Positions 5,492 through 10,239 of a DNA stretch of 10,239 nucleotides are shown here, one piece after another. Each line of letters opens with the position of its first letter. Positions within the stretch are counted from its first letter, which is position 1. The stretch covers positions 1 through 10,239 of the forward strand of contig CAZBNU010000149.1 of assembly GCA_964493075.1 (NCBI GenBank), read 5' to 3'. The notes under the pieces are model-generated. The model was given only the letters and a program-made list of their open reading frames with translations, made no database searches and was not told the DNA's origin. The DNA is from SLFT01 sp964493075. GTDB taxonomy: Bacteria; Hydrogenedentota; Hydrogenedentia; Hydrogenedentales; CAITNO01. Position numbers and translations under genes: made by a program.

Positions 5492-6769
5492 TTATACACT
5501 GGGTACTATCGCACCATGCTTTGTCAATGTTTTTCGAATATCTTCAATCGGCACCTGTAGCGGCGTGGTACCATGTTGAGACGCCAGTGCAGCTGCTGTC
5601 CCTGCTGCCTGACCCATGGCCATGCAGGAAGCCTGCACACGCAGTCCTGAATTCGCCAAGCGATCACTGGAAACGCTGCGTCCTGCAATCATAATGTTTT
5701 GGTTGCCTTTGGGTATCAGGGCACGCAACGGAATTGTAGGCACAACTCCTTGCTGCAGCGGTTTTGGTTTTACGCCATCACGAGTGTGCATATCCACCGG
5801 GTAAAAGGCATAACAGACTGCATCATCGAATACCTTCCCGGACGTATAGTCGTCCACGGTAATGATGGTTTCGCCATGGATGCGATAACTCTCCCGAAAA
5901 CCGGTTTCAGGCTGCATGTGCATCAATCGCCGCTTTTCGCTGCGAACTTTTTCAAGAAGGGCTTTTCTACCGGTTAGATTCGCGGATGTTACCGTGCGGG
6001 AATTCGATGAATCCGCACCATGCACATACAGGGCGTCCAGCAGTCCGGACCCGGGCCCGTTAGGACGGCCGGGATTGTTGGCCGTATCCAGTTTGAACAG
6101 CATGGAACCCGGCTGCGTTTCCTCTTCACGAAGCCGCGGCAGGTTCAGCATACCCACTACCGAAGCGCCGCCCGTGCAGTCAATGATCTGTTTGCATAAA
6201 ACGCGACGCGCCGTTCCAAAACCGAAACAATCCACCTGCCAACCGGTGTCGGTTCGTTCAATGGATTGTGGGAATTCGTAGTAGGCAATTTTGACACCTG
6301 CCTGTGCAAACTTTTCCTCGGCAAGCAGTGCATAGAGAAATTGATTAACGCGCACCTGGTTCTGCCAATGATGCTTTGGAACCTGGGAAAAATCGGGCAG
6401 AGTGCCGCCGTCTAGTTCCACACACTCCCGAACCAGTTCCCAGCCAATGCCGGCAATAATCTGTTTGCCCCAGGCATCAAACAACCCCGGGAAGGACACC
6501 CCTGCTGTTGTTGTAGTACCTCCCAACTGGCTACCCCGTTCCACCAGCATTGTTTTCAATCCCAATCTAGCCGCCTGGATCGCCGCGATAGTACCCGCCG
6601 TTCCACCACCAACAACCAGTACATCCACTTCTGTTGACACAACATCCTGTACACCACTTTCCTGTTGATTTTGTGCAACGCCTTTACCAGCAACAGCCGT
6701 GGCCACTACTCCGGCGACAGGATACTGCAAAAAGTCTCTCCGCGCAATTGAATTTGTTTTCATTTTCAT
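5492..6769 (-). CDS. Tat-exported FAD-dependent oxidoreductase (PF12831-like)
   Basis: A 425-residue flavoprotein. The start is placed at ATG 6769 because GGGTGA lies eight nt upstream and the protein then begins with a short basic stretch and a twin-arginine signal (ARRDFLQYPVAG, 9-20). Upstream GTG codons to 6796 are less likely. VDVLVVGGGTAGTIAA (48-63) is the N-terminal FAD-binding loop, followed by VERGSQLGGTTTTAGV (76-91), typical of FAD_oxidored proteins common in PVC-type and Bacteroidota genomes. The C-terminal FAD-contact region is near 359-397 (IAGRSVSS, CMAMGQAAG). The length is modest for the family, but both FAD regions are present, so it looks complete. Substrate unknown; exported relatives are often found near glycan-degrading genes. 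It lies 42 nt after the DUF998 gene on the same strand. Confidence 0.9.
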   Translation of the reverse strand: MKMKTNSIARRDFLQYPVAGVVATAVAGKGVAQNQQESGVQDVVSTEVDVLVVGGGTAGTIAAIQAARLGLKTMLVERGSQLGGTTTTAGVSFPGLFDAWGKQIIAGIGWELVRECVELDGGTLPDFSQVPKHHWQNQVRVNQFLYALLAEEKFAQAGVKIAYYEFPQSIERTDTGWQVDCFGFGTARRVLCKQIIDCTGGASVVGMLNLPRLREEETQPGSMLFKLDTANNPGRPNGPGSGLLDALYVHGADSSNSRTVTSANLTGRKALLEKVRSEKRRLMHMQPETGFRESYRIHGETIITVDDYTSGKVFDDAVCYAFYPVDMHTRDGVKPKPLQQGVVPTIPLRALIPKGNQNIMIAGRSVSSDRLANSGLRVQASCMAMGQAAGTAAALASQHGTTPLQVPIEDIRKTLTKHGAIVPSV

Positions 6770-6811
6770 TTTCAGATTCACCCTTCTCACAATCACTATC
6801 TAGAAAATTGC

Positions 6812-7546
6812 TTATCTTGATTTGGGACGTAACGCCCAAGCAACACAGAAGCACCACAACAAAACGCTTAGTAAACTCAACCATTCAAAAGTAGGTATGA
6901 GTTTAATGACAAACGCACCTTCACTCCCTTTCCACTGTAAATAAGCGGCGGGTATCATTTTCTTCTGCCTGGCAATCATGATGGCCAGAAAAACGCCATT
7001 ACAGAATACAGTAAACAAGCTCGGCACTATAAGCCATTTTGACAGCCGGTCCTGCTTCACGAAAAGAATAAAGATGGTAAAGGAAAATGCCAGTCCAAAA
7101 ATACCCAGAAACGCCACCGCCGCAGGGGCATAATGATAGATACGTTCTCCGGAATCGGCAGGGAATATGGCAATAACCGCCATTCCCGAAGTGGCGACAA
7201 TACCGAAAAATGCGACAAAATAACCCGGTAAGGACCGCACAGTAATTCCTGCACCAACAATGAAACTTCCCAGTAGTACAGCCCCTGCAATGAACCCACC
7301 GTTAAACAACCAGGCTAATGGCGTACGGTCCTGTCGTCCCAGACTGGAAATGGCCATTACCAATGGGGAGTAGGTCTGGTTACCTCCCCCATCCCAGGCA
7401 AGGGCAGCAATAAATGCGCATACCAGCGGAACGACAGGTGCTATCAGACCCAGTAAATAAATGTATCGTTCCAGCCAATTACACAATACAAATGACGTCT
7501 CTCCTGTACCTTGGCAACAATTTCCCGGTTTTGATAGGTTGGCCAT
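6812..7546 (-). CDS. DUF998 family integral membrane protein
   Basis: A 244-residue inner-membrane protein with six predicted helices near 30-50, 80-100, 108-128, 139-163, 171-192 and 217-238. YSPLVMAISSLG (59-70) followed by R-Q-D-R-T-P and a second helix is the characteristic opening of DUF998 (PF06197). The function of the family is not established. The ATG at 7546 follows the RhuM stop by nine nt and has only a weak ribosome binding site (a GGAG 17 nt away), so translation may depend on coupling to RhuM. The soluble, cysteine-containing first 28 residues are unusual, and a later start near residue 21 is possible. Confidence 0.85.
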   Translation of the reverse strand: MANLSKPGNCCQGTGETSFVLCNWLERYIYLLGLIAPVVPLVCAFIAALAWDGGGNQTYSPLVMAISSLGRQDRTPLAWLFNGGFIAGAVLLGSFIVGAGITVRSLPGYFVAFFGIVATSGMAVIAIFPADSGERIYHYAPAAVAFLGIFGLAFSFTIFILFVKQDRLSKWLIVPSLFTVFCNGVFLAIMIARQKKMIPAAYLQWKGSEGAFVIKLIPTFEWLSLLSVLLWCFCVAWALRPKSR

Positions 7547-7555
7547 AATCTATCT

Positions 7556-8638
7556 CTATTTATCTCCTGATTTATTTTTACGATAAGGCTTGTGACCTCT
7601 ATCAGATTGTTTCTTTTTATATTCCAGTATCTCGGCAGTATGCTGCAATTCCTCGACATATCGTTCTGCCGCTGCTGTTTCTTCTTCCAACCGGCGTCGC
7701 TCACTAAAGTCATTATACTGTTTTTCTGCCCAAGACAGGGCTTGTTCATGACTCACCGAACCCGGATTATCCAGTACACCCAATTCCGTATCCAGCAGAA
7801 ACTTATCCAGAAAAAACTCCCAATCCTGCATAAGTATGCCTTGCCGTCGCTGGGCACGAAATTCCGCCTGATCCAGAAACATGACGGTAATGCGATTGAG
7901 GGTATCAATCTCTTTATCGTCCAGATAGTTTTTTGCCGTGCCCACATCCCGCTTAAATACCCGTCCACCTCTCCAGGAAGTAAGTCCCATATTGGGTTTG
8001 GATGCATCGGCCCGTTGCCGGATGATTTCCGCGGCAGTGAGTCCTGTGGCAGCAAAGTGCATTTTATTCTGCATGACGGCAAAGAAGGTGTTGGTGGTCT
8101 GCTGATCCTCCACATAATCTGTGGCAAGGGAAAAAATCTCGCGAATGCGCTGGTACACCCGTGCTTCACTGGCGCGAATTTCCCGTATGCGCGCCAGCAA
8201 CTCATCGAAATAATCCGCCCGCCTGTCCTTCAGTTTCAGGCGTTCATCGTCCATGGTGAAGCCCTTAACCACATATTCATGGAGCCTTTCCGTGGCCCAC
8301 TGCCGAAACTGCACCCCGCGAGGTGAACGCACCCGATATCCCAAGGCAATAATCATGTTCAGGTTGTAGTGTTTCAAGTGCCGCTTTATCTCACGATTCC
8401 CCTCCGTTCGAACTTGTAAGTATTCCTTACAAGTTGCCTTCTCCTCCAGTTCTCCGTCCTCATAAATAGCACGAATATGGAGGGTTATGTTCTGTGGCGT
8501 AGTCTGATAGAGTTCCGCCATCATAGCCTGCGTAAGCCATACCGTCTCCTCTTCCAGACGCACGGAAATTTTCATCCGTCCATCCTCTGTACGGTAAATG
8601 AGAACATCCGATTGCGGGGTTTCGTTTTTATGCTTCAT
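7556..8638 (-). CDS. rhuM: RhuM family protein
   Basis: A 360-residue protein of the Virulence_RhuM family (PF13310), named for a Salmonella SPI-3 gene; biochemical function is unknown. The start at 8638 (MKHKNETPQSDVLIYRTEDG) is backed by AAAGG six nt upstream; the frame extends to 8689, but that leader does not resemble the family. Residues about 12-130 contain the conserved helix-turn-helix-like region WLTQAMMAELYQTTPQNI (34-51), then YNLNMIIALGYRVRSPRG (91-108) and FRQWATERLHEYVVKGF (111-127). DVGTAKNYLDDKEIDTLNRI (231-250) marks the conserved C-terminal domain. Residues 300-345 are charged and probably coiled coil, and the tail is basic. The length fits the family. RhuM genes are often carried on mobile or defence-rich DNA. 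Confidence 0.93.
   Translation of the reverse strand: MKHKNETPQSDVLIYRTEDGRMKISVRLEEETVWLTQAMMAELYQTTPQNITLHIRAIYEDGELEEKATCKEYLQVRTEGNREIKRHLKHYNLNMIIALGYRVRSPRGVQFRQWATERLHEYVVKGFTMDDERLKLKDRRADYFDELLARIREIRASEARVYQRIREIFSLATDYVEDQQTTNTFFAVMQNKMHFAATGLTAAEIIRQRADASKPNMGLTSWRGGRVFKRDVGTAKNYLDDKEIDTLNRITVMFLDQAEFRAQRRQGILMQDWEFFLDKFLLDTELGVLDNPGSVSHEQALSWAEKQYNDFSERRRLEEETAAAERYVEELQHTAEILEYKKKQSDRGHKPYRKNKSGDK
8411..8435. repeat. Perfect 10-bp palindrome inside rhuM
   Basis: AACTTGTAAG (8411-8420) and CTTACAAGTT (8426-8435) are exact inverted copies around five bases, TATTC. It lies in the coding region for residues near 69-77 (TCKEYLQVR). The pairing is longer than expected by chance for a short coding stretch. 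It may be a binding site for a dimeric regulator, such as RhuM itself, or an RNA hairpin. Confidence 0.8.
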
Positions 8639-8699
8639 CTTCGACCTTTTTTCTTTCATCCATAATTTCGATTTTCTGGTTTGCACCATATAACATAGA

Positions 8700-10239
8700 T
8701 TATGATGCTCGGCTCACTTCAGGAATGAATGCTGAATCAGGGACTATTTTAATCGTACCTGTTGTATAAAGTTCCGAAGTATCCCACTTCTGTCCTTCCA
8801 GAAGTTCGGGTAATTCTATATTGTCAAAAGTGCCGATGGGTTGATTTGGAAATTCAAAAACTTGAAAAGTAGATATTGTAATTTGCCATAAAACTCCTGT
8901 TCCATTAACATTTACTACAAGCGACCCATTGAATTCAGGTTGTGACAAATTACCAAAAATAATTGGACGTATAGTGCCAACGACCAGTTTGCCGCCGTCC
9001 ATTTTGAAAGGGCCATTTATTGTCAGCCCTCCACCTGCTGTAAGTGTTTTGCCATTAAGATTTAACGCTCCCTCAAAGGTGACTCCTGTTCCAGGATTTA
9101 CCTGTAAACGGGTATCATTGGATAATTGAGTTCGCGTTTGAATGATGTGCTTTCCCTGCATGACTGCTATACAATGATTTATGTATAGGGTGCCGTTTCC
9201 CCTGATAGTATAAGGGATATCACTTTGAAACCAAAGAACCTGGAGTTGTAACGGATGATTAAGAGAAACCACCATATCCGATTTGGCGGCACTTCCAAAA
9301 ACTGCAATTTCTTCTGGTAAATCTGCACAATTCCAATAATACCAATTGGCGGGTTCCTCCCATAGAGAGGAATCTGCGCCAGTCCATGTACAAAAGCCGG
9401 GTCTTGGCTGCTTTATATTGACGAGTTGTTCAACAAACATGGTCAGGGGACGGTAGGAAACGACGTTTTGAAAGTTTCCTGCTGGATCAAACTCAAGAAT
9501 ACGACCGCTTTTTTCCTTAATATATATGGCGCTGTTTGTTTTATGCTGTTCAAGACCAACAGGAGTACCCAGTGGTTTTTCATCGAAATTATTTCCCAAT
9601 GGAAAATCACCCAATGGTGCACATTCATGCTGTGTACGTTCATAGCGTAAAACACGATTGCCTTCAATCACGAGTTCATGTTCGGGTGCGGCATTACGAA
9701 AATCCGATATACGATGAAAAGTCATGAGGTTGGAATCATGCCCGCGTGGCGGTTTGGGTCCGCCGATCACAAAGGCTGTTCTTGAGATGACCAGTAGATC
9801 GTCGCCGTCAATCACACAATTGAGATACTGAAACGCTTCATGGTGCAAATCCGGTGAGTACAGAAAGATTTTCTTCATCTCCCAGTGACGCAGGTCTTCA
9901 GAACAGAACAATGCAGCGGTATTGCGGATCATAGCCGGTGTCTTGCCAATCTTCGGCTCATCCTTATGTGAAGGCAGTACAGGATTAGAACAGGCATAAA
10001 AGCGTTCGGAAACAGGATCGTAAACCGCACCGAATTTCTTTTCCGCTCCGGGCAGTTCGACAAAATCGTGAACAGGATCAAACGTGAGGTTCACCGGACC
10101 TTTAGCGCGAATAATCGCTGTATACGGTAATTGGTTTAATTTCGGTAACACCACCACCCCTTCTTCGGGAGACGCTACCACCTGGCCTTCCGACCAGAAG
10201 GGGAATTTTCCGTTCAACCATGTTTTATCCTGCGGCACG
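8700..10239 (-). CDS. Sialidase-like glycosidase fused to autotransporter-type passenger (C-terminal part, runs off right edge)
   Basis: The minus strand is open from the right edge to a TAA at 8700-8702, giving at least 512 residues; a GTG at 10238 is only the first possible start in view, and the real one is probably outside. Residues about 1-215 (counted from that GTG) resemble the second half of a sialidase/neuraminidase-like beta-propeller: FDPVHDFVELPGAEKKFG, a degenerate Asp box SEDLRHW (113-119), and GDDLLVISRTAF (145-156). From about 284 the protein changes to TWTGADSSLWEEPANW, a motif opening beta-strand-rich passenger regions of large exported proteins. Repeated T/N/G-rich strands follow to IKIVPDSAFIPEVSRAS. 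No PEP-CTERM motif or membrane helix is seen at the end. Export is inferred, as the N-terminus is missing. Confidence 0.8.
   Translation of the reverse strand, partial: VPQDKTWLNGKFPFWSEGQVVASPEEGVVVLPKLNQLPYTAIIRAKGPVNLTFDPVHDFVELPGAEKKFGAVYDPVSERFYACSNPVLPSHKDEPKIGKTPAMIRNTAALFCSEDLRHWEMKKIFLYSPDLHHEAFQYLNCVIDGDDLLVISRTAFVIGGPKPPRGHDSNLMTFHRISDFRNAAPEHELVIEGNRVLRYERTQHECAPLGDFPLGNNFDEKPLGTPVGLEQHKTNSAIYIKEKSGRILEFDPAGNFQNVVSYRPLTMFVEQLVNIKQPRPGFCTWTGADSSLWEEPANWYYWNCADLPEEIAVFGSAAKSDMVVSLNHPLQLQVLWFQSDIPYTIRGNGTLYINHCIAVMQGKHIIQTRTQLSNDTRLQVNPGTGVTFEGALNLNGKTLTAGGGLTINGPFKMDGGKLVVGTIRPIIFGNLSQPEFNGSLVVNVNGTGVLWQITISTFQVFEFPNQPIGTFDNIELPELLEGQKWDTSELYTTGTIKIVPDSAFIPEVSRAS

Noticed and set aside
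7592..8326. Plus-strand open frame of 244 residues
   Set aside because: Antisense to rhuM, which has clear family motifs throughout.
10236..10238. GTG as the true start of the sialidase-like gene
   Set aside because: The propeller domain is already in progress, no signal peptide is visible, and the frame is open to the edge, so the start is most likely outside the window.

Overview
The window looks like a chromosomal piece of a free-living or gut/sediment bacterium of the PVC group (Lentisphaerota, Kiritimatiellota, Planctomycetota or Verrucomicrobiota) or Hydrogenedentota. This is an inference from gene content: Tat-exported Gfo/Idh/MocA and FAD oxidoreductases, a secreted ThuA/sugar-isomerase fusion, a beta-helix glycosidase-like protein, and a sialidase-like protein joined to an autotransporter-type passenger. 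No rRNA, tRNA, CRISPR or transposase was seen.

Layout. (1) 1-567, minus strand: 5' end of a secreted beta-helix (GH141-like) protein that runs off the left edge. (2) 568-757: a divergent intergenic region with possible back-to-back promoters. (3) 758-4457, plus strand: an operon-like set of a Sec-exported ThuA + TIM-barrel fusion, a short HEAT-like protein and a Tat-exported Gfo/Idh/MocA oxidoreductase. A strong imperfect palindrome (2497-2570) sits between the first two genes. An orphan ribosome binding site and start codon (4501-4514) follow the last one. (4) 4558-5362, minus strand: a HEPN/MNT toxin-antitoxin-type pair in tightly overlapping order, preceded by a possible 36-residue ORF whose stop overlaps the HEPN start. 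(5) 5492-8638, minus strand: RhuM, a DUF998 six-helix membrane protein and a Tat-exported FAD oxidoreductase, all in one direction with short gaps. (6) 8700-10239, minus strand: the C-terminal part of a large exported sialidase-like/passenger fusion that runs off the right edge.

How the genes may work together. ThuA, xylose-isomerase-like TIM barrels and Gfo/Idh/MocA dehydrogenases are known partners in 3-keto-sugar metabolism; in rhizobia ThuA/ThuB process trehalose through 3-keto-trehalose. The 758-4457 set can be read as an envelope-located version of such a pathway, flanked by exported proteins that could release sugars from glycans. The HEPN/MNT pair and RhuM are accessory genes typical of plastic or defence-associated regions. 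The sequence from about 5250 rightwards is visibly more A+T-rich than the 758-4457 operon, consistent with a mosaic origin.
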